Notes: generated from the sequence alone by a model not told the origin. Counted from the first letter of the stretch, positions 1 to 12,204 are shown. The stretch: DNA of 64,000 bases from Polyodon spathula (GCF_017654505.1 NC_054538.1:23774283-23838282), one strand, 5' to 3'. Numbers and translations are program-made.

Positions 1-359
1 TTGTGGTGACCAGCCCTGGTATTTATATTTACTGGATCCAAGGACAACCCATGCCTAGTGCATTATTTGTCAGGAGGTTTTCTCAAACAAAACTCTTAAT
101 CCTGTAAAGTTGAGATGACATTTATCTACAAAGCATTCAGAATGTGAAAAAAAAAATTAACAAAAGAAAATTAATTTTGCCACCAGCAACTTTCAATGAG
201 TAAAATGACAACATTCCTTGATGAACTGGTAACAAAGATTCAAGCCCAGGAATCTAATCAAGTCAGGTACGTTATATAAATACTTCACTTTCTACATGTA
301 CATTTACATATACACATACAAATTAGTTTCAAAATGCTTTTGTGAAAAAATGCATGGCA

Positions 360-425
360 AGTGGTTTGTGGGAAAAATCCTAACACCAAGGTGGTCCCTA
401 CATTGAAAAAGGTTGGGAACCACTG
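360..425 (-). mobile_element. hAT-type terminal sequence (solitary end)
   Basis: On the minus strand this begins CAGTGGTTCCCAACC, the typical start of many hAT (Charlie-like) non-autonomous elements. No matching opposite end was found nearby, so this is probably a truncated copy. The assignment rests on the terminal motif alone. Confidence 0.35.
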
Positions 426-1567
426 GTGTAACAGTCTTGTTTCTGTTTCATTATTCCCACAAAGACCAATTTCTCTGCAAGAAACATGAAACACATTTTT
501 ACTACGCCACTCGAAAATGCGCACATAATGCACTAGATGACTATTAATAAAAGTGTAAACTGGGCACTGATCTGGTAGTGGTTTCTCACATCCATTGCTG
601 CCACTCACATGAATGGGGCAAGTTATCTTGAAGGTCTTATCTTTGTGGTAGGATGTTCTGGCTTGTCTTCCCTTAGACCAACATACACTTGAATGGCAGT
701 TCAATTTCCTTTTATGTAATTTGTTAAAGTTCAGAGATGATCAATAATTACCCATGTGTCAGAGTACATGCATGATAAAAACTGATATAATCTCCTTTTT
801 AACTTGAGACCATCTGATACAAGCTTTTACAAAGCAGTGCACTGTGATAATGTCAGCTTTTCACAGAAGCCCATACCAAGGCACCTTGGTAAGAGAAATA
901 AACATCACCATTATCTTAACTAATGTATTCCTCTCCTTGTTTAGATTGGGTCACATCTTGGTGATTTTTTGAAAATGGAAATTTTTTTAAACCATGTGAA
1001 CTTAAAGGACTTTCAAATATGTCTTCTCTCTAAATTCAGCCATCATATCAGATTGCCCCCCGACAGTCATTTTGGAGGTTTTTGGTTTTAATATGTAATT
1101 TTCTCCACTCGTGTAACTCATATGAGGCTCCCCGTTCATGTACCTATCTGTCTGTATGTATTAAATATTCTCACAAAGCATGAAACGTGGGAGTGCAGAA
1201 GTAAAGGAGATACATTACATTGTACCTAAAAGTCCCAAGAGCAGTAACATTGACGGCCACACAGAAAACAATTGTATTTTGATTATACAGAACAGTATCC
1301 TATTTTATGATTTTTTATTTACCAGTCTGCAATGTGTTTGGCTATAATTAGATTAGTCTCTAGCCTGTGTAAATGACTGACAGTCTATTGTTTTGCAATC
1401 AGCCTTTTCAAAGGCTCGAACCTGCTTGCCAGGTGTGCTTTTTTGGTCCATCAATCAGCATCAGGACTAGTGAAAAAAACGCAACAAAATATGGAGCTGA
1501 CAGGTGGCCTGTTTAGGTGTTTTAAAATGTATTGGACCTAGCAGCCATCAACTCCTGGGTACTTTAG

Positions 1568-1840
1568 AAAGAATGCACAGAGAAGAAGGTACGAAGGAGA
1601 GAATATGTTTTACAGTTAGCACAGGAACTTCACAAGAAGCATTTGGAACAGAGGGAGACTGCCAAGCGTGTACCCACAGCTAAAGCTGGCAACTCCGCGA
1701 AGAGCCGCAAGAGATGCCAATGCCAGGTTGGCAAGTGTAATAAAAATAAAACTTCAGACAGCTGTGCCCTGTGCAGAAAGGCAGCATTGAGAAGCACATT
1801 ATCTGTGTTGATTGTGAACAGCCTTAGGCTTAGGTAAAGG
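1568..1840 (+). pseudogene. piggyBac-like transposase C-terminal fragment
   Basis: The frame is open from 1568 to a TAA at 1838. It reads RRREYVLQLAQEL early on, then a lysine-rich linker, then cysteine-rich pieces (KRCQCQVGKCNKNKTSDSC and CALC). A C-terminal helix of the type RRR-x-x-x-x-L-x-x-E-L followed by a Cys-rich zinc-binding tail is typical of PGBD/piggyBac transposases. The expected last Cys/His residues are not preserved after CALC. Two other piggyBac pieces lie within 3 kb but are not collinear with this one. It could be an unrelated Cys-rich remnant. Confidence 0.5.
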
Positions 1841-1960
1841 AATACCCTTTATAAAAAAATAATAATAATTCTTGTTGTGATCCTGTGCTTCTGTAAAAAG
1901 TGTTCTTCTAAGTTTATTTACTGCACTGTTCAGTTGCTTTTGCACATCTGATAAAACCGA

Positions 1961-1964
<4 letters not shown>

Positions 1965-2018
<54 letters not shown>

Positions 2019-2070
2019 TATATATATATATATAATATATATATAATATATATATATATATGTATATACT
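1965..2070. repeat. (TG)n(TA)n compound microsatellite
   Basis: About 30 bases of TG are followed by an imperfect TA tract with several TAATA interruptions. Confidence 0.97.
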
Positions 2071-2761
2071 ATATGTATGACGATTCATTATCATGTCCAA
2101 TAATTTAAATACGAGAATTTGACGTTTACCAGAATAAAAAGAAATATGGCTTACTGATTAATCCATTTCTGGAGGTGTGTAGCACATGTTCCCAGGATGG
2201 TGGTTGTCAGGAAAAAAAAACTGACACTGGCAGCAATCAATATTTGATAACACATTTTCTCTGACTAGATATTCAAATTGGCATTCTTCTCCTCAATACA
2301 CTCACAATTCTGTTTCAGCTACACATGAAGGTGAAATAATTATTAATGCTTTCTTGGTTATTTGATACCCATCACTCAATGTATAGCACAGTAGAGGTTG
2401 CAGAATCCGATCCTGCCTAATGGTTTACCTGCACATACTCACACTACCAGCAACCCAGCATGAAGTGTGGGGTTTTTGATCTATTAGAGATGCTGTCTTC
2501 TGATTAACTCTAAAACCAAAATCCCCATGCTACTTTGACATCTTTTTGAATGAAGTTTCAGGATATGACCACTGTCATTATTGAAAAGATGAGTAAGGTC
2601 TCTTTGGAAAAGAGCAATCCTTCATGGAAAGCTGCCAAAAAGATATAATAATAATTATGAAGATGTCTACTGTACAGTAAGTCCCTACTATCTGTACATG
2701 GTCTTGTCTTCAGAAGTTTTGTTGCAGTGTGGGATACAATTCATTTGAGCTGCACTGGGCA

Positions 2762-3173
2762 TTAACCCTTTGAGTAGTGAGTTCTAAAATGCCCTGAGTT
2801 TTTTCTTTTCTTCTGTCTTCTGCATGCGCTTGATTATTATGAGTACCGCCTACAAACAAGCTGAAAGGTATACCTTTGTTCAGTATGTATGTAATGAATA
2901 CTGATGAAATACAGACAAAAGAGAAATTTATTGATTACAATTAAATTGTAATCAATTATCAGTGTAGATGATGTGGCCATTGCCCAGGTAAGGCTTCATG
3001 AGACTAAGGCCATCAGAACCGGACACACCGAGATCTGTGTCATGAAGAATATCAGTAGTGCCACCAGGATAAACAACAAAATTCAAAATGTACCCGGTCT
3101 TCACATCGCAGATGAACAATTTGATGCCGAAATGATGTTGCTTTGAGGGAATGTACTGTCCTTTCCCCCTGAA
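2762..3173 (-). pseudogene. piggyBac transposase remnant, catalytic-core piece with 3' terminus
   Basis: The minus strand from 3173 to 2952 is open for 73 codons. It contains IPSKQHHFGIKLF, CDVKTGY and YLGNGH, then YTDN followed by TGA at 2952-2954. The pattern FGIKLF...CD..TGY....Y.G...YLG.GH..Y.DNW is diagnostic of the piggyBac DDD transposase core and includes its second and third catalytic aspartates. The expected Trp codon (TGG) after DN is TGA here, and the C-terminal part is missing. On the left the sequence ends at TTAACCCTTTGAG (2762-2774), a TTAA target followed by a piggyBac-type terminus. This suggests an internally deleted element read right to left. An L2 fragment abuts on the right from about 3182. 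Confidence 0.75.
2930..2956. repeat. Perfect palindrome at the piggyBac break point
   Basis: Two 12-base arms (ATTGATTACAAT and its exact reverse complement) are separated by three bases. The right arm overlaps the TGA that ends the conserved transposase reading frame. Confidence 0.85.
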
Positions 3174-3181
3174 TCTTTACC

Positions 3182-4112
3182 TGTCTCTCGGCCATCTCCT
3201 CCTGGATGCATTCACATCATCTTAAATTCTCCAAATGAGAACTCCTTTTCTTCCCCCTTCTTCCTCCCCCACTGCTGATCTCTCTATCTCTATTCGTCTT
3301 GAATCCACCAACAACCTCAGTGTCAGCCTCAACCTCTCCCTCTCCTACTCACAGCACATTTCTACTTTGCCACACTCCTCTCACTTCTTCCTCAGCAACA
3401 TATGTAGAATTCTTCACTTCCTCAACGACTACTTCACACAGCTCCTAGTTCAGGCGCTTGTACTGTCCTGTCTTGACTACTGTAACTCCCTCCTGGCCGG
3501 CCTCCCTGCCTCTGCTATCCATCCGCTCAAGCTCATCCAAAACTCAGCTGCCTGCCTCGTCTTTTCTCGTCCTCGTTTCTCCCACGCTACCCTGATGCTC
3601 CATTCCCTCCACTGGCTCCATATCACCGCTCGCATCCAATTCAAAACTCTTATACTCACCTATCGCTGTCTCAACCTTTCTGGTCCCTGCTGTCTACAGA
3701 CTATTATTTTACCGTACACCCTCTCGCCCCGATGGCAGGACTTCTCAGTCCCTGACCACATTCCGGCACCTCCTTAAGACTCCTTTTCATACGGCATCTG
3801 TAAATTTCACAACTCTTGACTATGTTGGAATAAATGGAACTAAATTGTAGCAGTACTTGCACTGAACTGCGCCATACTTTATTGTATTCTACTACTGCTC
3901 TTAATTATAACTATTTCCTGTATCTTGTACTTGATTGTACTCTTATCTGTATTCTCATTTTTTGTAATTGCTCTTATTTGAATCATTGTTATTTATTTAT
4001 CTTACTATGTGCTATTAATGGAATTTACTCTTACAAGCAAATATTTTTATTGTCAGTTTTACTGCTCTTAGTCGAATTTGCTCTTAACCACCCAGCTTCT
4101 AAATTTATCTAA
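3182..4112 (+). pseudogene. L2-clade LINE, 3' fragment (end of reverse transcriptase plus 3' region)
   Basis: Frame 2 at 3182 reads SAISSWMHSHHLKF. A frameshift follows, and then from 3235 to 3777 a long frame contains LSLSYSQHIS, LLVQALVLSCLDYCNSLLAG and KLIQNSAACLVFSRPRFSH. These motifs are the conserved C-terminal region of L2/Maui-type reverse transcriptases in fish. The block at 3886-4090 repeats the unit 'gctctta' and is homologous to the reverse complement of about 16310-16495, which identifies it as the element's 3' region. The copy lacks the usual terminal LINE tail, is 5' truncated and is not functional. Confidence 0.85.
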
Positions 4113-4317
4113 ATTCAACTCTCGTGAGAATAGCGTGCAGGGGGTTCTTTTTCCATTTGTAATGTTTATCATGTCTTTTTGGATATCTAGACTAAATTAA
4201 TAGGCAGTATATACACTACTAGTCTGCAGTTTTGTTTTTCACTGGCAGATGGTAGCAGTCTTTAAGAAATATGCTTGACAGGCTGGCTCATACATAGATA
4301 GCACAGCTGAGAGTGAC

Positions 4318-4440
4318 AAATGGATGCCTGCATCTACAGAGAATGAGATGAGCATATTTATTTCTTTGTTGGTGCTACATGGAGTTGTAAAGAAACCTTG
4401 TCAGGATTGATACTGGCCAAAACGACCGATTTATTTATTG
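4318..4440 (+). pseudogene. piggyBac transposase remnant, N-terminal side of the DDE domain
   Basis: The plus strand reads WMPASTENEMSIFISLLVLHG, then VVKKPCQD, a stop, and YWPKRPI. The pattern W.P.T..E...F..LL.L.G.VKKP....YW is the start of the piggyBac transposase domain. It lies on the strand opposite to the core piece at 2952-3173, with an L2 fragment between them. It is degraded, with an internal TGA. Confidence 0.6.
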
Positions 4441-5635
4441 TACCTACACTTCACAGGTAATAATGCATATAACAGCAATATACACCTATACCTGAAACTG
4501 TGGAAGATACAGTATATAACAAGAACATTTGCGTGGCAAGTTTTCTGATGTGTATGTGCTAGATAATAACATTAGCACTGATGAGAGTTTGAAAAGCGTC
4601 TGCTTTGAAATCTATCACACAAAAATGAATTTCTAAAAAGTGATATGGGGGCACAATTACTTTTTGCTGCAGTGTTATTATAACGTTGCAATTGTAAAAA
4701 AAAAAAAAAAAATGTTATTTATACTGTAAAATATTTTTACTTATTTTTAGGTTCATAGAGCCCCGTTTAATATATTCCCAGACACAACAACTGGAGTTTC
4801 TGAGGCACTTCCGTGAGATTTTATTATTTTACAGAAAATAAAATAAATGAAAACAAAACAAAACAAAAACATAACTCACATATGGAGTACTAACTACAAA
4901 TTTTCAATCCCTAGCTAGCATATTGGACGACTAAGCCGTTTGCCGATTCAACAAAACTATTTTAAACGCAGATACTAGCGATTCATGCAATATTTCTACA
5001 GTGAGTACAGCACCGGTGTTGTTCAAACTGTAAACAACTTCTCAGTATAACTTTGGTTTCTGTCTCCCTTTTGATACAATATCTGAACTGAAGAAAATCT
5101 GCGCTGACACTTTATAACACAAACATATTATTCGGCATTCGTTTCATAACTAAATAAATATTAGGACTATTACGTTGTTATCTTTCCTAATGTATTTACT
5201 TTTTGCTGAGAGGAGCTGCAGCTTTCTTTGGGAGACGAGATGCTTCAGTTTCGCTTCAGCCCTGTTCCGGCAGCCTAACCAGGGGTAAGCCCATTCCCTC
5301 TTTCCCTTGCCCAACCCGCTCTCCTCCTCGCTTGTCGGTCGCTTCGAAATGAACTCCCGACCGCCGTTTAGCCAGACTATTTATAGTTTTAAAATGTCTA
5401 ATTAAAATCATATACGAGTGGGAATGTTACCTTTTTTTTTTTTTTTTTGTATAAAATTTTGCGTTAATTACATGGTGCTTTATGATTGGTAAATTAATGG
5501 AAAGTTACATTTTTGCTTAATTGTACATGCTATATAGAGATGGAGTTATTTTATTTTGTATTTTAGTCAGTTGTGTGTTGTTATGTGTCCTGCGGCATCC
5601 TCACCCCTCCTCCACTTCCTGCACTTCTAACGCTG

Positions 5636-5638
<3 letters not shown>

Positions 5639-5672
<34 letters not shown>
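5639..5672. repeat. (AT)n microsatellite
   Basis: Seventeen AT units in a row. They create short Ile/Tyr-repeat open frames on both strands that are not genes. Confidence 0.97.
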
Positions 5673-5676
<4 letters not shown>

Positions 5677-8600
5677 AAATCAGTCCTTAGAAATTCTGGC
5701 ATTTGATTGGCTAAATTCTCATCACATGACCAAAAATAGTTCCAACTATTGCCCCCGTGACACTGCTTTCCGTCAATATATATGTATTTTTTGTTTTTAC
5801 AAAATCCCTCACGTTGAACGTCCTTCCTCTCGTCACACAACAATCCAAAATGTCAGGCAAACCCACATCTCATTCAACAATAATTTTTTGATTTCACAGA
5901 AAATGAATTACCAAATATGCTGTAAACACTAAAATTGTCATAAATAATTTGCTTTCAGGGTTTTCTTCATACTAAAATTCAAACAAGTTCAACTTGACAA
6001 TGTAAATAACTACAATATTTATAAACTCAACGAACTCCTCTGAGAATTCTATGCTGCAGTGAGAAAGTTATTTATTGATTTGTTCTGTAACAGCTATATT
6101 TAAACAAAATATATAAAATAATATCTAGTAAACAACCTTGCCTAACTTTCTTGACTAATTCTTGACTAATTCATGAAACAAATATGGACTGTAGACCTCA
6201 CTGAACAACCATCCATATTATTCTATTACTCTAGTAAGAATGGCAGTTCTTTCTGGGTATCGCTAAAAAAAAGATACATTATTTACATTGAGTATTGAGT
6301 TTTACTTATTTGTATTTTAAATATGTCAAGAAGTATAACTAGTCAAGTTATTTGTCCATTTACAGCATAACCATGATCTGTAAACTTGTCAGAGTAAATT
6401 GGCATTTTTAAAATAATGGGTTTTGTGCTATCAGGATGTTGGTAGAACAGCACGGTAGAGCGATTCTGTCTCAAATTAGGAACAAGACACCTATTGATTT
6501 GAGCAAGTGGGGAATCTAGAAGGCACTAATTATTATGGCTGTTTACAAAGTGTTTGTGAGGAATCCCATTTAATTCTTTGGATGTGGGATGGTTTAAGGA
6601 ACATGTTTTTGTCTTCTACAGTGTGATTCATTTTATGATTTGGATGGATACAAGTTTAATGCACATAATAGATGGAACAGGAGACTATCATGTCACTCTG
6701 ATTTGTTTACGATTCAACACAAATCCAATTTATATTCAGCTGAACCTTTAGGTACTCATTATTCACCCCACATTTGAGTGGGTTTGTTGATGCTGCGTTG
6801 ATAGTTTTTAAACATTGATTAAAGTGTTTGAAAGTTTTTGTTAAAATTATAACCGATGCTAATTCAATTGCTTGTTAAATACAAGGCTGACCTATTATAT
6901 AATCCAACAGGGCTTACTGAAGATTGCAAAATATATAGAAAACCATGAGTGTTGTATGTTTATATGTGCTGGTCCACATATTCAACTGTTTAATTTAGGT
7001 GTAGTCATGCTTGGGTTTTGCATACAAAATATGAGAGTACATGAATGACCATGGAGTGCTGTGTTTATTTCACTCGTAAGGATGGCCGTAAACAATCTAC
7101 TCACCCCTTTGGCGGCTTGTTGGATTCCTCCGATATAGGTCTAGGTCACGCTAATCTGAAAGTATGTATAATTTCTGCATGTTCTGTTGATTCACTGTAC
7201 TCTTACACTTTAGTTTAAGGATCTGTTATGAACAACCAAAAATGCATCTACAAATGTGACGTGAATGTTATTATAAGCATAATACCATGTATTTTATAAC
7301 ATGATGCTTTACACAAGTATTATTTCATTAATGCAGTCTGTTACAATTTGTTTCTGAAAACCTTTAATAACACATTTATACATGTTTAAAAAATAATTCT
7401 TAAAATAGTGTGACCCATATAACGATATTGTTTACTCCACAAATGTTCTTTGAGTAATATATGTTCATTTGTTAGTGATGATGGCCAAATAACATGCAAA
7501 ACCCTAAAAGTGTTGAGTTTGTTATTTATAGTTATCCTCACAAGTGAAAATAACTATATTCATGGAATGTTTCATATTTACCATATGATAATTGCATTAT
7601 ATCTGTTTAATGATGTACTGTAATTAAACTATACATTTACACAGTTGGCAATGGGGACATTTTTTGTTCAGTGGAGAAGGAGCGATAGTATCAACAGTCT
7701 TAAATGTCACTTTTCCATTTGCTGTAAAAGTAATCAAAGGGACTGGCATCAAAATTCCACAGTGATTCACACATTATTCCCACACTAGACCTTTTTTAAC
7801 TGGTGTGGGGAAAAAACTTACACCATAGCTAAATATACCAACTACACGAGTAGTGGTGTATGTATGATCTGTGGATTATATACAAGTTGTGTGATAAACT
7901 TATAAGCTATATTTAATACAATATTATGTGTTTACGCATGTTATATTCATGCAAATGCATTGTTATACCATAAGCTAGAGTAAATTTGCCAAAATTAGCA
8001 TTTTCTTGTGAACAGCACAGTTATAACGAAATGCATCAATGGTAGTAAGTAGGTGCGGTTTTACTCTTAGGATGGGTTGTGTCTGAGATTTATAAACATT
8101 TCATATGGTGGGTTTAAAATCTAAACCAAAATTAAATATTTTAACTCACATTTCTTACCATCAGCCCCCTTAGCTGAATATATGTGTATCTTTATGTCTG
8201 ATCATTTAAAGGTCACTGAATGGACTTAGAAACTCCTTTTCTGTCAGATGTACACGCATACAAATCAAAAATAGAAATATTAAAGATCCATGGCAGTGCT
8301 TTACTCCAAATAACCCAGGTATAAAATACAGTTCCTAGATATAACAGAAAGGATGCCTGTAAAGTTATTTGCAAAAGGCTTTCTAAAGCAAAGACAGAAA
8401 TATATCTTTAACAAAAATATGAACCGAATAAGCTGCGGTAAGGCTACAGTTGGAGAATATTATGAAGCATTTCTGAAATGTTCAAAGACAGGAGGAATAT
8501 CTGAAGTTAAAATCGAACCAAACCTCTCTTGGGAGTTAAGCAAAGTGAGCAAGGTCACACCATCTCTTGCCTGTTATATTGACTATTCATCTACCTCTCC

Positions 8601-9668
8601 GCTGTTGAATACCGTCTGACAGTGTTTATCTTATGTCACTACCTGTCGTATTACTCAGATATGCTGTTTATAGATTAATGTGACCCAAAAGCAAAACAAA
8701 AAAACAATGTACTATAAATATAAAGGCAAAGCTTAACTAGGAGATGATGTCAAAAACACTTTAAAATAATGTGCAAAAGTGTGTATGAATTATATTTTAA
8801 AAGTATTTGACCACTCAGTTAATAATTAATTATTGATTGAAGACAGTAAGATAAACTTCTAGTCAAAACTTTTGTCATTTAAGTTTATTTTAGTATTTCT
8901 AGGCTAATAAATGATTTAAGCAACAGCATAGTTTTCCATCACCTGTCTTCAACCTCTGAAAGCTGAAATTCAGTGGATCAAAAGTTTATAACAAGCGAAA
9001 TGCAATCCTACCGTGGCTTTGCTTCAATATCTGTTGGAATATAATACGGTAACAACAAAACATTTGAAACAGTGGCCATGAAATAGTGTAACATCAGTTT
9101 TCTAACAATTTGGAACATAGATGGTAAGTATAAGGAATATCCTTCTTTCATCTGGGGAGAATTCTTCTGCAGACAAGGCAAGTGTGTTCCTAGATCAGAG
9201 GCACTGAAAAGAAAACTCTGGAGATCAAACAGACAAAGTTAATCATAAGAAGACTGAAGACATCTGAGAGACGGACCTGTTATCCATTCCCTCAGGCATA
9301 TGGAGAACTCTCCCCTGAGCTTTCCCTGTCAGACTGAAAAAGGAGAGAAAACAGGTGACAAGTACTGACAAAAGGACAAATGCGCTGTTAAACCTAACTC
9401 AAGGTAACGGGCATGGAGAAGGAAAGCGTAATTTGTCATTTCCTTTACTTGAAAACTTTTTTTTCTTGATTGTTTTACATCAAGGTAACATCTTGCCAGT
9501 TTATCGCTATAATTTTCTTTAAAAGCTTTGATTAAAGTTTTAAAAGCTCCTGTGTTTTGTAGACAGCTTGTATCATTGGACATTGAGGATGATATTTTTT
9601 TCTTCCTGAATTTATCCACACAATGTTTGCACAGAATGCAGTTTTTCTTTCTTAATACAAATAATATA

Positions 9669-9671
<3 letters not shown>

Positions 9672-9755
<84 letters not shown>
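9672..9755. repeat. (AT)n(AC)n microsatellite
   Basis: About 70 bases of AT run into a short CA tract. Confidence 0.97.
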
Positions 9756-9756
<1 letters not shown>

Positions 9757-9893
9757 TTGCAAGTTTTGTTGACATTTAACCTCCTCCTCATATAACAATG
9801 TTCAGTTTAACCACTACAGCTTTGAATAAAAAAAAAGTTTGTTTGAAAAACAGTCCATACATTATTTATAATTCAACAAAATGTGACATTGTT

Positions 9894-9928
9894 GGTAGGG
9901 GGTGAATACTTCTGCAGACCACTGTATA
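9894..9928 (+). mobile_element. Tc1-type terminal inverted repeat remnant
   Basis: GGTGAATACTTCTGCAGACC followed by ACTGTA closely resembles the 3' end of Tc1-like fish elements, where a run ending in GGGTGAATACTT leads to a terminal CACTGTA. No opposite end or transposase was recognised to the left. An AT microsatellite follows 4 bases later. Confidence 0.5.
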
Positions 9929-9930
9929 CG

Positions 9931-9931
<1 letters not shown>

Positions 9932-9996
<65 letters not shown>
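9932..9996. repeat. (TA)n microsatellite
   Basis: An uninterrupted TA tract directly beside a Tc1-type terminus, whose TA target site may have seeded the array. Confidence 0.97.
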
Positions 9997-9998
<2 letters not shown>

Positions 9999-10299
9999 TC
10001 CTAAAGTCCAACTTCTACTGCCTCAAAGTGGCAGGAGGATGACAACAGGTTCTTAAGTAACATACTCAGCCAAAGTGAAAAGGGCACTCACCAACCCACC
10101 TGGCCAGCATGGTGAGCTATGGCCAACACCCCCATGATGAAAGCCCAGACAAAAAACTTGGCCCTCATTCCCGGAGGCTGGATTACCAACGGCCAAGGCA
10201 ATGGCCGGTCAGGCATGAAAGCAGAGGGTGCTAAGAATCACCGGGCTGCCACAGAACACTGACCCTGGCCTCGCACAGCTGCATATCTGTATCTCTATC

Positions 10300-10733
10300 T
10301 CTTGGAAGAAGAACTTGGAAGAATCAAGTTGGACTAAGCGAAGTATGGCGAAAAGACAAAGGACTACTAGAACTCAAAAGTGGACATCTTCTCTTCTACT
10401 GTGGCACTACAGATGGACGAACAGGAGGCGTTGGATTCATTGTTCACAAGAGAATCAAGAATAATGAGGTAGAGATTGACAGCGCATCAGAAAGGTCTAA
10501 AAGGCTGATAGTGAAAGTTTCAAGGAAGTATGAACTTCAGGTCATCCAAGTATATGCACGAACAACAAGAAGCCGAAGATTTTTATGAAGAGGTACAAGA
10601 ACTACATGAAAATGTGAAGAGCCACTATAAGTTCATCATCTTTGATTTCAATGCCAAAATAGGAGCCCAGCAAGACGATGAGAATTAGGTCTGCAAATTT
10701 GGACATGGTGATAGGAACGAGAGGGGAGACAGA
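10300..10733 (+). pseudogene. RTE-clade LINE, endonuclease fragment
   Basis: Frame-shifted reading gives GLSEVWRKDKGLLELKSGH, GGVGFIVHKRIKNNEVE, LQVIQVYART, EDFYEEVQELHE, then KSHYKFIIFDFNAKIGAQQ and NERGD. These are the ordered motifs of an apurinic-type endonuclease of RTE/BovB-like LINEs, often annotated as 'craniofacial development protein 2-like'. GLSEVR, FLVHK and GDFNAK are family landmarks; here GDFNAK has become FDFNAK. Several frameshifts and stops show it is dead. The matching reverse transcriptase part resumes at 11168. Confidence 0.8.
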
Positions 10734-10734
10734 C

Positions 10735-11160
10735 TATAGTCAAATTTGCGGTGATCTGGAGCCATCGGGAGCCAGTAGAGTGAGAAGCGAAGCAGAGAAA
10801 ACACAAGGCGAGCAGCAGAGTTCTGGATTAGCTGGAGCGGACAGGTGGCGGACGTGGAAGGAAGGAAGTTGCACTAGTCTAGGCAGGAGAGTACCAGGGC
10901 CTGGACGAGGAGTTGCGTAGAGTAGTTGCTAAGGTAGGGTCGAATTCTTCATATGTTGCTCAGGAAGAAACAGCAGGTGCATATTAGAGATGTGTTGGGA
11001 GTAGGAGAGGCAGGGGTCCAGGGTTACTTCGAGGTTCTTGGCTGAGGAGGCAGGAGAAAATGTGGTAGATTACAGAGGAATGGAGATAGAGAGATCAGAG
11101 GAGGGGAAGTAAAGGAGGTCAAATTTAGAGAGGTAGAATTTGAGGTGAGGTATTAAGCAA
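10735..11160 (-). pseudogene. L2-clade LINE fragment, antisense, inside the RTE copy
   Basis: The minus strand encodes, with frameshifts, LEVTLDPCLSYSQHIS, a degraded counterpart of QLLVQALVLSCLDYCNS, and remnants of the LIQNSAARLVFS block. This is the same part of the L2 reverse transcriptase as in the copy at 3235-3660. It is flanked by RTE endonuclease on the left and RTE reverse transcriptase on the right. Either it inserted into an older RTE element, or it replaced a deleted stretch: about 200 or more RTE residues are absent between the two halves. No clear target-site duplication was seen. Confidence 0.7.
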
Positions 11161-11167
11161 AAGAAAG

Positions 11168-11500
11168 TGCCAAACGACTGGAACAACGCATCTTTGATAC
11201 TTTTAGATTAGAAAGGAGATAAAGAAGACCTAAAGAATTACATATCTGTTATATTACGCCCTATAATCTACAACATTTTTACCCTAGATGCTCACCAACA
11301 GACTTAAAGATAAATTTGACAGTCAAATGAGGAGGCAGGATTGAGGAGAGGATTTAGCACAATGGATCATCTTCAAGTTGTACGGCAAGTGAATCAAACC
11401 AGCAATGAGTACGAACTATCACTTTGCTTGGGATTCATCGACTATGAAACAAGCCTTTGACTCTGTTTACACAAGATGTGTATTAACCACTTCAGCACAA
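11168..11500 (+). pseudogene. RTE-clade LINE, reverse transcriptase fragment
   Basis: Starting at GTG 11168 the frame reads VPNDWNNASLILL, a stop, KGDKEDLKNYISVI and PIIYNIFT. After shifts come FSTMDHLQVVRQVNQTSNEY, CLGFIDYET and AFDSVYTRCVLT. These are the ordered reverse transcriptase motifs of RTE LINEs (fingers/palm through the YxKAFDSV motif). The copy stops abruptly near a TTAA at 11489, so the YxDD box is missing. Confidence 0.8.
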
Positions 11501-12130
11501 TGACGTACGCAAGTGCGTCAAATGAAAACCCACTTACAGTACCGTGCAGTATGTGTATACATCAAGTTTCCTATTCTAGTCTATGATCAGTTTCTCAGTC
11601 TAGTGTTTCAGGTTCCATTCTCTAAGGCAGTGCTAGTACTGTGGAATCTGCAATGAAAGTCAGGGGAGGGTCAGGTGACATTTGTATCGAATTGCAGATG
11701 ACACAAAAATATTTTTTCCTGCCTGCAGCACAATCACTCTGTCCCTTAAAAAGCACAGTTTAATAAGGAACAGACTAAAAAAAAAAGAACAGAAAAAGAA
11801 AAAAGGGGGTCTTACAAAGTCGTGCTTATGTTATATAGGAGACATTCCCCATTTAAAAGATAAATTAATAAACAGATAAATAATAATTACAATAAATACA
11901 TAAAATCACCACAACTCTCACTTTTAAATAAGAAAGCACCTTGTCAGATAAAGAACATAGATGACTCGGTATTTGCAGGTCACATCTTCAAAGGTGTGGT
12001 CACTTGTAAGGAATGAACGCTGAAATCAAAGAGCCCTCACACAAACCACATGTCGAACTGTGCCTTGATGAACCGTCAACAGCCCATGCCCCCTCTCGTC
12101 CCAGTTCTTAAACTACGTAACAAATTTATA

Positions 12131-12149
12131 ATACTACTACTACTACGAC

Positions 12150-12203
<54 letters not shown>
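12131..12203. repeat. (ACT)n / (AAT)n microsatellite
   Basis: A short ACT tract runs into about 20 AAT units. LINE tails of the (TAA)n type can seed such arrays, but no LINE end was recognised beside this one. Confidence 0.95.

Positions 12204-12204
<1 letters not shown>

Noticed and set aside
285..704. 139-codon minus-strand frame
   Set aside because: Its C-terminal part overlaps a hAT-type end; the rest shows no recognisable domain, promoter or splicing.
8353..8619. 88-codon plus-strand frame
   Set aside because: Looks protein-like in composition, but I recognise no family and no splice or promoter context; kept only as an unverified possibility.
9329..9779. Overlapping frames on both strands with Ile/Tyr repeats
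   Set aside because: The repeats are the AT microsatellite; the remaining sequence matches no family that I recognise.
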